From: Anaerolineales bacterium
GTDB taxonomy: Bacteria; Chloroflexota; Anaerolineae; Epilineales; JAANWY01
Reading direction: 5' to 3'
Length of the DNA stretch: 25,504 nucleotides
NCBI GenBank assembly: GCA_018263655.1
Contig: JAANWY010000356.1
Location: 1-25,504 of the forward strand
Made by a program: the position numbers and the translations under genes
Part shown: piece by piece, positions 8,329 through 16,726 of the stretch
Numbering within the stretch: the first letter of the stretch is position 1
How the letters are laid out: each line of letters starts with the position of its first letter
The notes under the pieces: model-generated
What the model was told of the DNA's origin: nothing
The model's database searches: none
Seen by the model: only the letters and a program-made list of their open reading frames with translations

Positions 8329-8393
8329 CCGGCCGGATTACGGACCATCATTCTGATTTCACAGAGCTTCTCACCGAGTGGAGGAGGGCCCTC

Positions 8394-9722
8394 ATGACGA
8401 AAATCGCCTTCATCGGCGCCGGCAGTTTGGGATTTACGCGCAAGTTGGTAAGAGACATCTTGACCTTCCCCTTGCTAGAGGACGCCACGCTGGCCCTGAT
8501 GGACATTGACGCCGAACGCTTGGTATTTGCTCAGAAATCTGTTCAACGTATCGTAGACCTGGGCAACTACCCGGCCCGGGTAGAGGCTACCCTGGACCGG
8601 GTGGAGGCGCTGAAGGATGCGGATGTGGTGCTGGTCACGATCCTGGCCGGCGGCACGGACGTGTGGCGCCACGATATCGAGATCCCCATGAAGTACGGCG
8701 TGGACATCAACATTGGCGACACCCGTGGCCCTTCCGGCATCTTCCGCGCCCTGCGTACGATTCCGGTGATGCTGGACATCGCGCGCGACATGGAGCGCTA
8801 CTGCCCGGATGCCGTCATGCTTAATTACACCAACCCGATGGCCATGCTATGCCACGCCCTGCAGCGCGAGACCGACATCCGCCTCACCGGGCTGTGCCAC
8901 AGCGTGCAGGGCACGGCTCAAATGTTAGCCCGCTGGATCGGTGCTCCCATGGAAGAGATTACGTACACCTGTGCCGGCATCAACCACATGGCTTGGTACC
9001 TGACGTACGAGTGGAACGGCCAGGACGCCTACCCCCTCATCCGCAAGGCCATCACCGAGCAGCCGGACGTATACAACGAGGAGATCGTGCGCAATGAGAT
9101 GTTCTTGCATCTCGACTACTACGTCACCGAATCCAGTGGTCACAATTCCGAGTACAACTGGTGGTTCCGCAAACGCCCCGATCTGATTGAGAAGTACTGT
9201 ATTCACGGTACCGGGTGGAATCCAGGCCAACACGCCTACATCCTCAAGGAGTACCGCGAGCGCGAGGATACGTGGCGCGATGAGGCGAGAAAGTGGTTTG
9301 CGGACGACGCACCCATCTCACTGGAGCGGGGACACGAGTATGCGGCCTACATTATCAACGCGCTGCAAGGGGGCGAGCCCTTTGAGTTCAACGGCAACGT
9401 GCCGAATGCAGATCTGGTGACCAACCTGCCCAAGAACGCATGTGTGGAAGTGCCGGTCTGGTCCAGCCGCAAGGGGCTCAGCCCGGTGCACGTGGGCGCG
9501 CTGCCGTCTCAATGCGCCCTACTCACCAACCTGAGCACCGGCATCGAAGAGCTGGCTGTCGAGGCGGCCCTCACCGGCGATCCGCGTCTCGTCTTCCAGG
9601 CCATCGCCCATGATCCGCTGACCGCGGCTGTGCTTTCGCTGGCCGAGATCCGGCAAATGACGAACGAGATGTTCGAACAGAACCGAGACCACCTCCCCCA
9701 GTTCGAGTATTACGAAGTGTAG
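8394..9722 (+). CDS. Glycoside hydrolase family 4 (MelA/LplD-like), copy 2
   Basis: Second predicted NAD/metal-dependent GH4 glycosidase, 442 aa. ATG 8394 follows GGAGGAGGG. The Rossmann motif GAGS is at 8-11 and MDID at 36-39. The metal/substrate triad is N147 (NYTNPM), C168 (CHSVQGT) and H198 (CAGINHMAW). It differs from copy 1 through the middle (for example VWRHDIEIPMKYGVDINIGDTRGPSG and the C-terminal third), so it is an old paralogue, possibly with a different glycoside preference. It is 65 bases after the nuclease gene and only 11 bases before the sulfatase gene, which suggests that these two act on the same substrate: sulfate removal plus glycosidic cleavage. Exact substrate not determinable by eye. 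Confidence 0.9.
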   Translation: MTKIAFIGAGSLGFTRKLVRDILTFPLLEDATLALMDIDAERLVFAQKSVQRIVDLGNYPARVEATLDRVEALKDADVVLVTILAGGTDVWRHDIEIPMKYGVDINIGDTRGPSGIFRALRTIPVMLDIARDMERYCPDAVMLNYTNPMAMLCHALQRETDIRLTGLCHSVQGTAQMLARWIGAPMEEITYTCAGINHMAWYLTYEWNGQDAYPLIRKAITEQPDVYNEEIVRNEMFLHLDYYVTESSGHNSEYNWWFRKRPDLIEKYCIHGTGWNPGQHAYILKEYREREDTWRDEARKWFADDAPISLERGHEYAAYIINALQGGEPFEFNGNVPNADLVTNLPKNACVEVPVWSSRKGLSPVHVGALPSQCALLTNLSTGIEELAVEAALTGDPRLVFQAIAHDPLTAAVLSLAEIRQMTNEMFEQNRDHLPQFEYYEV

Positions 9723-9733
9723 GGGACCGTATC

Positions 9734-11248
9734 GTGAGCAAACAAAAGCCCAGCATCCTGCTGATTACGAGCGATCAACAACACTGGAACACACTCGGGG
9801 GCACGAACCCCGAAGTCGAGACGCCGAACCTGGACAAACTGGCCTCAAGTGGCGCGATGTTCAGTCGGGCATATTGCCCGAACCCCACCTGCACACCTAC
9901 ACGGGCCTCGATGATCACCGGTCTGTATCCCAGTCAGCACGGGGCATGGTCTCTCGGGACCAAACTCCCGGAAGATGAGCATACCGTTGGTGAAGACCTC
10001 AGTGGCGCCGGCTACCACACTGCCCTCGTCGGCAAAGCGCACTTCCAGCCGTTGAAGGGCACGGACGAATTCCCGTCGCTCGAGTCCTATCCCATTTTGC
10101 AAGACCTCGATTTCTGGCGCGACTTCGACGGACCATTCTACGGCTTTGATCACGTGGAGCTAGCCCGCAATCACACAGACGAGGCCCATGTCGGCCAACA
10201 CTACGGTTTGTGGCTGGAGGAGAAAGGCTGCACGAACTGGCGCGACTACTTCCGTCCGCCGACGGGAAACAACGACTCGCTGTACAGGACCTGGAGCATT
10301 CCCGAAGAGTACCACTACAACACGTGGATTGCCGAGCGCTGCTGCGCGTTGCTCGAAGACTACGATCGTAGCGGTGAGAGTTTCTTTCTGTGGTCCAGCT
10401 TCTTTGATCCGCATCCGAAGTACCTCGTCCCAGAGCCATGGGACACAATGTACGATCCGGAGGAGATTACGGTTCCCTCGATCGTCGAAGGGGGGCATGA
10501 AGGCAGCCCGCCCCATTTCGGGATGACGCAGGAAGAGGAACCGGATTTCTCTGCGTATCAGGAGCCCGACGGCAACCTCTGTCATGGATTCCACTCCCAT
10601 CTGCAGGATCGGGAGGAATTGGCCAAGGACATCGCCATCTACTACGGCATGATCAGTTGCATGGACAAGTATATTGGCCGAATACTCGCCAAGCTTGATG
10701 CGTTGGGGTTGGCGGACAACACGCTAGTGGTTTTCGCGAGTGACCATGGCCACTTCTTCGGTCAGCATGGTTTGATTGCGAAAGGGGCATTTCACTACGA
10801 AGATCTGATTCGCGTGCCCTTCATCGCACGTTGTCCAGGCGAGATACCGGCAGGCGTAACATGTGATGCGTTGCAGAGTCTCGTCGATTTGGCGCCCACG
10901 TTCTTAAGCTTCGCCGGCATCGATATTCCGCGCCGCATGACGGGGTTGGACCAGAGAGACGTGTGGTGCGGAGAACGGGACTCGGTGAGGGAACACGTCA
11001 TTGTAGAGAATCGGCACCAGCCTACCACACTGCATCTCAAGACATATGTCGATGAGCGCTTCAAGATGACCGTCTACTACAATCAAACGTATGGCGAGTT
11101 GTTCGACTTGCAAGAGGACCCGCAGGAATTGAACAATCTGTGGGATAGTCCCCAGCACGCCCAGCTCAAGGCAGAGCTTCTGTTGAAGTTTTTGCATGGC
11201 GAAATGGGCAAAGAGCCACTGTGGATGCCGCGCATAGCGGTCGCGTAG
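9734..11248 (+). CDS. Sulfatase, type I Cys-formylglycine family
   Basis: Predicted sulfuric ester hydrolase of 504 aa. GTG 9734 follows AGGGGACC and lies 11 bases after GH4 copy 2. The catalytic signature CTPTR is at 53-57 (C53 would be converted to formylglycine), extended by ASMITGLYPSQHG at 58-70. Metal-binding acidic residues are visible in ITSDQQ (D14) and in ASDHGHFFGQHG near residues 335-345. There is no signal peptide: the protein begins MSKQKPSILLITSD, so it should act in the cytoplasm, consistent with degradation after uptake by the ABC importer. Neither a formylglycine-generating enzyme nor a radical-SAM maturase is encoded in the window. Other family members include choline- and glycosaminoglycan-type sulfatases; the GH4 neighbours favour a sulfated sugar. 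Family call firm. Confidence 0.92.
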   Translation: MSKQKPSILLITSDQQHWNTLGGTNPEVETPNLDKLASSGAMFSRAYCPNPTCTPTRASMITGLYPSQHGAWSLGTKLPEDEHTVGEDLSGAGYHTALVGKAHFQPLKGTDEFPSLESYPILQDLDFWRDFDGPFYGFDHVELARNHTDEAHVGQHYGLWLEEKGCTNWRDYFRPPTGNNDSLYRTWSIPEEYHYNTWIAERCCALLEDYDRSGESFFLWSSFFDPHPKYLVPEPWDTMYDPEEITVPSIVEGGHEGSPPHFGMTQEEEPDFSAYQEPDGNLCHGFHSHLQDREELAKDIAIYYGMISCMDKYIGRILAKLDALGLADNTLVVFASDHGHFFGQHGLIAKGAFHYEDLIRVPFIARCPGEIPAGVTCDALQSLVDLAPTFLSFAGIDIPRRMTGLDQRDVWCGERDSVREHVIVENRHQPTTLHLKTYVDERFKMTVYYNQTYGELFDLQEDPQELNNLWDSPQHAQLKAELLLKFLHGEMGKEPLWMPRIAVA

Positions 11249-11360
11249 ATAGTATCAATAGATCACAAGGCCCCGCTGGATCGTGACCCAGTGGCTGAAC
11301 GTGGACCCTCGTCCACTCTGAGCGTTACAATGTGATGTACTGAATATGTAAATAATTGGT

Positions 11361-11490
11361 GACTACTCAGATACTTCGCACCTACACAAGAAGAGACCGG
11401 AAAAGATGGGGGTGTGGGGGGCGGTCGCCCCCCACACCCCCATCTTTTCCGCATTTCTCAACTTCGAGGGGCGGTAGCCTAAGTAGTTAC
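11361..11490. mobile_element. ~130-bp palindromic MITE-like element, copy 1, with 10-bp direct repeat
   Basis: The core is a perfect inverted repeat with 25-bp arms (11399-11423 and 11426-11450) separated by two bases, beginning ggaaaagatggggg. Outside it the element ends in gactactcag (left) and cctaagtagttac (right), an imperfect terminal inverted repeat. The decamer aataattggt occurs immediately outside both ends (11351-11360 and 11491-11500), as expected for a target duplication. The same core and right flank recur around the transposon at 22362-24099, and a degenerate copy lies at 17947-18003. It separates the sulfatase from GH4 copy 3 and could also stop transcription. No coding capacity. 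Confidence 0.8.
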
Positions 11491-11521
11491 AATAATTGGT
11501 ATCTTCTTTGGAGGCAATTCT

Positions 11522-12988
11522 GTGCCTAAGATCGCTTTCATCGGTGCCGGCAGCACCGTTTTCGCCAAGAACTTGCTGGGTGACATCCTCAGCTTCCCCG
11601 AACTGGCTGATTCGACCATCAGCCTGCACGACATTGACCCCGAACGCCTGCGCACGACCGAGATTGTGGCGCACCGGATAACCGATACACTGGATGTCCA
11701 TCCGACTATCGAGGCGACCACCGACCGCCGGCGTGTCCTGGACGGCGCCGACTATGCTCTCAACATGATTCAAGTCGGAGGCTACGAGCCGGCCACTGTC
11801 ACCGACTTCGAGATTCCCAAGAAATATGGCCTGCGCCAGACCATCGCCGATACGCTGGGCATCGGGGGCATCATGCGCGCCCTGCGCACCATTCCGGTGC
11901 TGCTGGAGATGTGCCGCGACATGGAGGAGCTGTGTCCTGACGTGGTTCACCTAAACTACGTCAATCCGATGGCCATGAATTGCTGGGCCTTGGACCGCGC
12001 CACCAACATCAACACGGTGGGGCTGTGCCACAGCGTTTTTCACACGGCTCAGGAACTGGCACGCGATATCGGGGTGCCGATTGAGGAGATCAACTATCTG
12101 TGTGCCGGCATCAATCACATGGCCTTCTACCTCAAGTTCGAGCGCGATGGCGAGGACCTCCACCCTTTGATCCGTCAGGTCGTGGAGGAAGGCCGCGTGC
12201 CCGAGTGGAACCAGGTACGCTACGAGATGTTCCAGCGGTTGGGCTACTTCGTCACCGAGTCCAGCGAGCACTTCGCCGAATACGTGCCCTGGTTCATCAA
12301 ACGCGACCGCCCCGACCTGATCGAGCGTTTCAACATTCCGCTGGACGAATATATTCGGCGTTGCGAATTGCAGATCAAGACTTGGGAGTTCACAAAGGAC
12401 AAGTTGGAGCGAGATGTTACACCGTCTGAAGAGACCGTCCGTGAAGTGCTCGCGGAAGCCGATGTCGCGCCGGCCGTGGTCAAGGGTGTGCTCCGGAGGC
12501 TAGAGAACATAGATGAAGTGGAACGTAGCGGCGAGTACGGTTCCCTCATCATCCACAGCCTCGAGACCGGCGTACCTCGGGTGGTGTACGGCAACGTGAC
12601 GAACGCCGGCCTGATCGACAATCTGCCTCAGGATTGCTGTGTGGAGGTGCCGTGCCTGGTAGACGAGAACGGCCTGCAGCCCACGCGCATCGGCAGCCTG
12701 CCACCGCATCTAGCGGCGTTGATGCAGACCAACATCAACGTGCAAGCGCTCACCGTCGAGGCGGCCCTCGACCGTAAGCGCGAGCACATCTATCACGCCG
12801 CCATGCTCGATCCCCACAGCCCAGTCACTGTAATCACGGGCTTCGACGGGGTCCTCGTCATGCAACTGGCCAGCCTGGTAAAGCTCGTAGAAGTACTGAG
12901 AGCGCAATCCATAGCGAGCTTCGTAGTGCCAGAGCTCCTCGTCCATCGCATGAATGTCCTGGATGATCTCTGTCAAGGTCATAGTTGA
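11522..12988 (+). CDS. Glycoside hydrolase family 4 (MelA/LplD-like), copy 3, with replaced C-terminus
   Basis: Third predicted GH4 enzyme, 488 aa as read. GTG 11522 follows GGAGGC. GAGS is at 8-11 and the triad is N148 (NYVNPM), C169 (CHSVFHT) and H199 (CAGINHMAF). An extra ~30-residue segment (KLERDVTPSEETVREVLAEADV...) lies before the EYGSLIIHSLETG region. Homology to the other two copies runs to about residue 430 (HAAMLDPH). The remaining ~57 residues (SPVTVITGFDGV... to DDLCQGHS) are unlike any GH4 end and are the antisense reading of a small antitoxin-like gene at 12806-12991. The native last ~25 residues (the xLxEIxxMVDEM helix of copies 1 and 2) are lost. Probably a truncated gene, activity uncertain. 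It is separated from the sulfatase by a palindromic insertion, so it may need its own promoter. Confidence 0.85.
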   Translation: MPKIAFIGAGSTVFAKNLLGDILSFPELADSTISLHDIDPERLRTTEIVAHRITDTLDVHPTIEATTDRRRVLDGADYALNMIQVGGYEPATVTDFEIPKKYGLRQTIADTLGIGGIMRALRTIPVLLEMCRDMEELCPDVVHLNYVNPMAMNCWALDRATNINTVGLCHSVFHTAQELARDIGVPIEEINYLCAGINHMAFYLKFERDGEDLHPLIRQVVEEGRVPEWNQVRYEMFQRLGYFVTESSEHFAEYVPWFIKRDRPDLIERFNIPLDEYIRRCELQIKTWEFTKDKLERDVTPSEETVREVLAEADVAPAVVKGVLRRLENIDEVERSGEYGSLIIHSLETGVPRVVYGNVTNAGLIDNLPQDCCVEVPCLVDENGLQPTRIGSLPPHLAALMQTNINVQALTVEAALDRKREHIYHAAMLDPHSPVTVITGFDGVLVMQLASLVKLVEVLRAQSIASFVVPELLVHRMNVLDDLCQGHS

Positions 12989-12991
12989 CAT
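12806..12991 (-). pseudogene. Remnant of a small antitoxin-like gene (about 62 codons)
   Basis: On the minus strand ATG 12991, preceded by GCAGGTG, opens MSTMTLTEIIQDIHAMDEE and continues with LWHYEARYGLRSQYFYELYQ and DYSDWAVGIE. The pattern (short helical protein, ExRYGxxSxxFYxLYQAG, then D-x-x-D-W-A) is that of small proteins that often precede a putative toxin in multicellular bacteria and Chloroflexota-like genomes; I recognise the style, not a named family. After about residue 62 the reading continues only as the reverse strand of the GH4 gene, to a stop at 12710. So its 3' end and any partner toxin gene are missing. It overlaps the end of GH4 copy 3 completely. Family assignment is by recollection of the pattern only. 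Confidence 0.55.
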
Positions 12992-13100
12992 TGCACCTGC
13001 CTCAGTTATCTCATAGTTTCGATGGTGTTGTAACCGTGATGTCAATCGATCCTATTGTAGCACACCCCAAGGCTGGCTGGCCACCATTTCGCCCGCCGGC

Positions 13101-14840
13101 TCAATCCTGACCAATGCCGGCCAACGCATGCTGCCGGCGATACATCTGGCTGTACAAACCCTGCCGCGACAGCAGCTCATCGTGGTTGCCCGCCTCGACG
13201 ATGCGGCCATCCTCCAGCGCGATGATCTTGTCCGCGTTGCGGATCGTCGACAACCGGTGCGCGATCACCAGCGCCGTACGACCCGCCAACACCTGCTCCA
13301 ACGCCTGCTGAATCAGATACTCCGCCTCGGCATCCACCACCGACGTCGGCTCGTCGAGAATCAGAATGCGCGGATTCGTCAACACCGCCCGCGCCAGCGC
13401 AATCCGCTGGCGCTGACCACCCGATAGCTTCACCCCGCGCTCGCCAATCTCGGTGTCGTAGCCACCGGGCAGCGCCAAGATGAAGTCATGGGCGTAGGCC
13501 GTCCTGGCCGCAGCCACCATCTTCTCCTCGGTTGCATCAGGCCGGCCATACATCAGATTCTCGCGCACCGTGCCGCTGAACAGGAACGTGTCCTGCAACA
13601 CAACCCCAATCTGCCAGCGCAGAGCGGCCCGCCGAAACCGGCGCAGATCGATCCCGCCAATGGTGATACGCCCCTGGTTAGGATCATAGAAGCGGGGGAG
13701 CAAACGCGCGATGCTGGTCTTGCCAGCGCCGCTGGGTCCCACCAAGGCCACCACCTGGCCCGGCTCGATACGGAAACTCACATCACGCAGCACCTGATCG
13801 CCTGTCGTATAGCGGAACGAGACATGCTCAAACGCAATTGGAGCCGGCTGCGTCGGGAAGGGCGTCGCATCCGGCACGTCCTCCAAATCCGGCTCGGCAT
13901 CCACGAGCTCGAACACGCGAGTGCCGGCGGCGATGGCCTGCTGCACGATGTTGTCGATTTGCGTCAGGTTGTTGATGGGTTCGTAGAAGGAGGCCACGTA
14001 AGCGACGAAAGCCACGAGGCCACCGATGGTGAGCGTGCCGGCCAGCACCATCTGTGTCCCCACCAGAATCACCAGCACAGACCCGATAGAGGCAACGAAC
14101 CCCATGCCGGGAAAGAAAGTCGACCACATTCGGATGCCGCGCACGCGAGCGAGATAGTAGCCTCGGCTCTCGTCAGTGAACCGAGCGAGTTCGCGCTCTT
14201 CCTGACCGAATGCTTTGATCACCCGGATGCCCGATATGTTATCCTGTAAGCGGGCATTGATGTCGGCCAGTCGCTCTCGGACGGCCCTGTAGACGGGACG
14301 CACGCGCGTGTTGAAATAGCGCATAGCGACAACCAGCACTGGTGCCGGTATCAAGGTGATGAGGGCCAGCTTCCAATTGAGCAGCAGTAGGATCACGGCG
14401 GTGCCGATCAAGCGTAGCACGTCCACCAGAAGATGGTCCGAGGAGTGGGTGACGAAGCGCTCGACGGCGTTGACGTCGTTGGTGATACGCGACATGATCT
14501 CGCCGGTCTGCCGCGTCTCGAAGTAGCCCAGGGACAGCTTCTGGAGATGGTGATACAGCCGGATCCGCAGATCGAGGATGAACTCTTCGCCCAACACGTG
14601 CATGACGTACAAGCGGACGGCGGACAATAGATGCTCGCCGGCGTACACGGCGACAAGGCCGCCGACGAGGAGCGGAAGCCGGCTCACCACCCGGTTGGTG
14701 ATAACCTCGTCGATGATGTACTTATGAAAGATGGGGGGCACCAGCCGAAGCAGCGTCACGCCAATCATGGCCACTACGCCCAAGGTGACCTGACGCCAAT
14801 ACGGGCGCAGATGGCGGACCAGTCGCAGGAATGTTTGCAT
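13101..14840 (-). CDS. ABC exporter half-transporter, MsbA/BmrA type
   Basis: Predicted inner-membrane ABC exporter with fused membrane and ATPase domains, 579 aa. Residues 1-300 hold six hydrophobic segments (first at LGVVAMIGVTLLRLVPPIF). Walker A GPSGAGKTS is near residues 368-376, the signature LSGGQRQRIALARA near 470, Walker B ILILDEPTS near 490 and the switch histidine in VIAHRLSTIRNADKI. It should work as a homodimer, because no second half-transporter lies beside it. Substrate (lipid, drug or peptide) cannot be inferred. It is the last gene of a four-gene minus-strand operon, 11 bases after the 167-aa protein gene. Family call firm. Confidence 0.94.
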   Translation of the reverse strand: MQTFLRLVRHLRPYWRQVTLGVVAMIGVTLLRLVPPIFHKYIIDEVITNRVVSRLPLLVGGLVAVYAGEHLLSAVRLYVMHVLGEEFILDLRIRLYHHLQKLSLGYFETRQTGEIMSRITNDVNAVERFVTHSSDHLLVDVLRLIGTAVILLLLNWKLALITLIPAPVLVVAMRYFNTRVRPVYRAVRERLADINARLQDNISGIRVIKAFGQEERELARFTDESRGYYLARVRGIRMWSTFFPGMGFVASIGSVLVILVGTQMVLAGTLTIGGLVAFVAYVASFYEPINNLTQIDNIVQQAIAAGTRVFELVDAEPDLEDVPDATPFPTQPAPIAFEHVSFRYTTGDQVLRDVSFRIEPGQVVALVGPSGAGKTSIARLLPRFYDPNQGRITIGGIDLRRFRRAALRWQIGVVLQDTFLFSGTVRENLMYGRPDATEEKMVAAARTAYAHDFILALPGGYDTEIGERGVKLSGGQRQRIALARAVLTNPRILILDEPTSVVDAEAEYLIQQALEQVLAGRTALVIAHRLSTIRNADKIIALEDGRIVEAGNHDELLSRQGLYSQMYRRQHALAGIGQD

Positions 14841-14851
14841 CAGCTACCTTG

Positions 14852-15355
14852 TCAATTGCCCCTGTATCGCAGCCACCGCAGCGGCAGCACGACCAACAAA
14901 AACCCAACCAACACCCAACTGGCCCAGTAGTCGAACGGACCAGGATACTTACCCGGATGGGCGGCCGACACCTTGCGCTTGTTCAACTCCTTCACGAACG
15001 ACCGCGCCGCATCCGGATTGTCCACGCGCTTCCAGCCAACCGTCAACGGCGCCAACCGCAAGCCGGCAATCCGCAGCCAGGCCGTCACCCACAACCCGTC
15101 ACCCTTGACGCTGGCACTCACATCGGCCACACTGAACGGACGCAGCGCCTGCTGCACCAACCAGGCGATGGTCGGCACCAGCCAGGGCGGGAGCCGGCCA
15201 TCCTCTGTCGCTTCACCCCCCTGAAACAGCTTCTCGACCTGCTCTAACAACGCACCCCCCAACTCGACCGATAGGCGGTGATCGTGCAGCGTGAGTGTCG
15301 CCATCTCAGCCGGATCTTCGGCGCTGCGCGCTGTGTACGTATACGTATCCCTCAT
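14852..15355 (-). CDS. Unknown 167-aa protein with C-terminal membrane anchor
   Basis: I do not recognise a family. The N-terminus (MRDTYTYTARSAEDPAEMATLTLHDHRLSV) looks like beta strands. The centre contains a WLVPTIAWLVQQALRPFSVADVSASVKGDGLWVTAWLRIAGLRLAPL block, and a single strong hydrophobic segment lies near residues 143-160 (WASWVLVGFLLVVLPL), followed by the positive tail RWLRYRGN. This suggests a cytoplasmic domain tethered to the membrane by its C-terminus, next to the ABC exporter encoded 11 bases downstream. Its ATG (15355) overlaps the stop of the HEAT-repeat gene as ATGA, so the two are translationally coupled. Real gene by overlap, codon pattern and operon position. Confidence 0.75.
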   Translation of the reverse strand: MRDTYTYTARSAEDPAEMATLTLHDHRLSVELGGALLEQVEKLFQGGEATEDGRLPPWLVPTIAWLVQQALRPFSVADVSASVKGDGLWVTAWLRIAGLRLAPLTVGWKRVDNPDAARSFVKELNKRKVSAAHPGKYPGPFDYWASWVLVGFLLVVLPLRWLRYRGN

Positions 15356-16725
15356 CCCACCTCAGCCCCCAAATCTCCCAACGCTATCGTTATCAATTCT
15401 CGGGCATGCTCGTCAGCCATCGGATCGTCGAGGGCGGCCTCCAACAGCGGCACAGCTCGCCGATCACCCAGTATGCCCAGAGCGTAGGCCGCATTGGCCT
15501 TCCCATTCCCCCACTCGTCAACTTCCCAATCGACCTCCTCGAAAAACTGGACCAGGGCATCGTAAGCTCGCAGATCCCCCTGTCCCACCTCAGCCAAGGG
15601 CACAGCCAGCTCCACGCGCGCCGAATCGTTGTCGGAATAGCGGATGAAATCCAACAACGGCCTCAGAGCCGGCTCGCCCATTATGGCCAGCGCATTGCTC
15701 GCCGCCTCTGCCACCTCGAAATGATCGGTGCCAATGGTGCCGGCCACAATATCGATGAGCGGACCCACAGCCTCTTCAACCTGAAGCTCCGCCATAATGG
15801 CTATCATGTTCTTCAGGAGCAACTCCGTCCGCAGCTCGTACAAGTCCCACGTTTCCCATTCCCGCACGCTGTGAATCAGCAGATCCACATATGCCTCTGG
15901 CGGCTCGGGCAGTCTGGACAGTTCCTCGGCCGTCGGGGGAATCTCCGTGTACAGGTAGGGTTCCACGTCGTCGAACAGCTTCCCGGCGTATTCCAGATCA
16001 GGGGGCTCAGACTCTTCCTCTTCTTCGTCAGGGGCAGGCGACGGTCTCCGTTCCAGAGCGCGAAGCGTGTGCTCCCACCCGGCTCGCTCCTCTTCGATGT
16101 CACCGAGAGGATAAACCTCCTCGCGCGAGCTCAAGCCATCGACGACGCCGTATAGGACCATGGCCCACGCGTCCATCGGAGGCTTGGCATCATCCGACCA
16201 ACGCTCCCACAATTCTTTCCCGCGCAGGGCCAGGGCGCCGGCCTCGCCAACAAGAGCCAAGGCTTGGTCTTCGTCCTCTTCCACCACGCGATTGGCCTCC
16301 CGAAACAAATCGTTGGGGTCTCTGTCGAGATCGTAGTCACCCCGAATGTACGTCCGGAACATCGCGACGAGGGCCGCCGTGGCAGGGATCACGGTGCGAT
16401 TCATCACCCCGACGGCGTTTTGGTGCCACTGGCGCTGCTGGATCGAGAGTTCTTTGTTCAACCGCTTCCGAAACTGCGAGCGGGACAACACGCCGGCAAT
16501 CTGCTCCAGCGTGCGCTCAGCCTCGGCTGGCGGCAACTGAAGCGCCGCTGCCAACATCGTCTTGCCGATGTCGTCGGCCGCCATCATCGGATACATGGCA
16601 GCCCACATGTGGGGTTCGACAGATGGCGTACGCGCAGTATGTTCGGTCAGGAACGCCTTGAAGTCGGCCGGCTCCCCTCGCTTTCCAAGCCGATACAGAA
16701 ACTCTTCCCAGTCATAGTCTCCCAT
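15352..16725 (-). CDS. HEAT/PBS-lyase-repeat protein
   Basis: Predicted 457-aa soluble, all-helical scaffold-like protein. The first ~240 residues (MGDYDWEEFLYRLGKRGEP...) are helical without a recognised motif. A run of glutamates (PDEEEEESEPPD, about residues 235-247) marks a linker. From about residue 290 there are HEAT-like repeats: VGPLIDIVAG, ASNALAIMGEPALRPLLDFI, ELAVPLAEVGQGDLRAYDALVQFF, and AAYALGILGDRRAVPLLEAALDD. Such repeats bind proteins; they also occur in lyases that attach phycobilins, but nothing else here suggests photosynthesis. It starts one base after the stop of the Kbl-like gene and overlaps the following gene by four bases. Role unknown. Confidence 0.82.
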   Translation of the reverse strand: MGDYDWEEFLYRLGKRGEPADFKAFLTEHTARTPSVEPHMWAAMYPMMAADDIGKTMLAAALQLPPAEAERTLEQIAGVLSRSQFRKRLNKELSIQQRQWHQNAVGVMNRTVIPATAALVAMFRTYIRGDYDLDRDPNDLFREANRVVEEDEDQALALVGEAGALALRGKELWERWSDDAKPPMDAWAMVLYGVVDGLSSREEVYPLGDIEEERAGWEHTLRALERRPSPAPDEEEEESEPPDLEYAGKLFDDVEPYLYTEIPPTAEELSRLPEPPEAYVDLLIHSVREWETWDLYELRTELLLKNMIAIMAELQVEEAVGPLIDIVAGTIGTDHFEVAEAASNALAIMGEPALRPLLDFIRYSDNDSARVELAVPLAEVGQGDLRAYDALVQFFEEVDWEVDEWGNGKANAAYALGILGDRRAVPLLEAALDDPMADEHARELITIALGDLGAEVG

Positions 16726-16726
16726 C

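Noticed and set aside
13488..14249. 253-codon plus-strand frame opposite the ABC exporter
   Set aside because: Antisense to a gene with all ABC motifs; no domain seen.
15295..16155. 286-codon plus-strand frame opposite the HEAT-repeat gene
   Set aside because: Antisense to an operon gene with overlap coupling; composition typical of a shadow frame.
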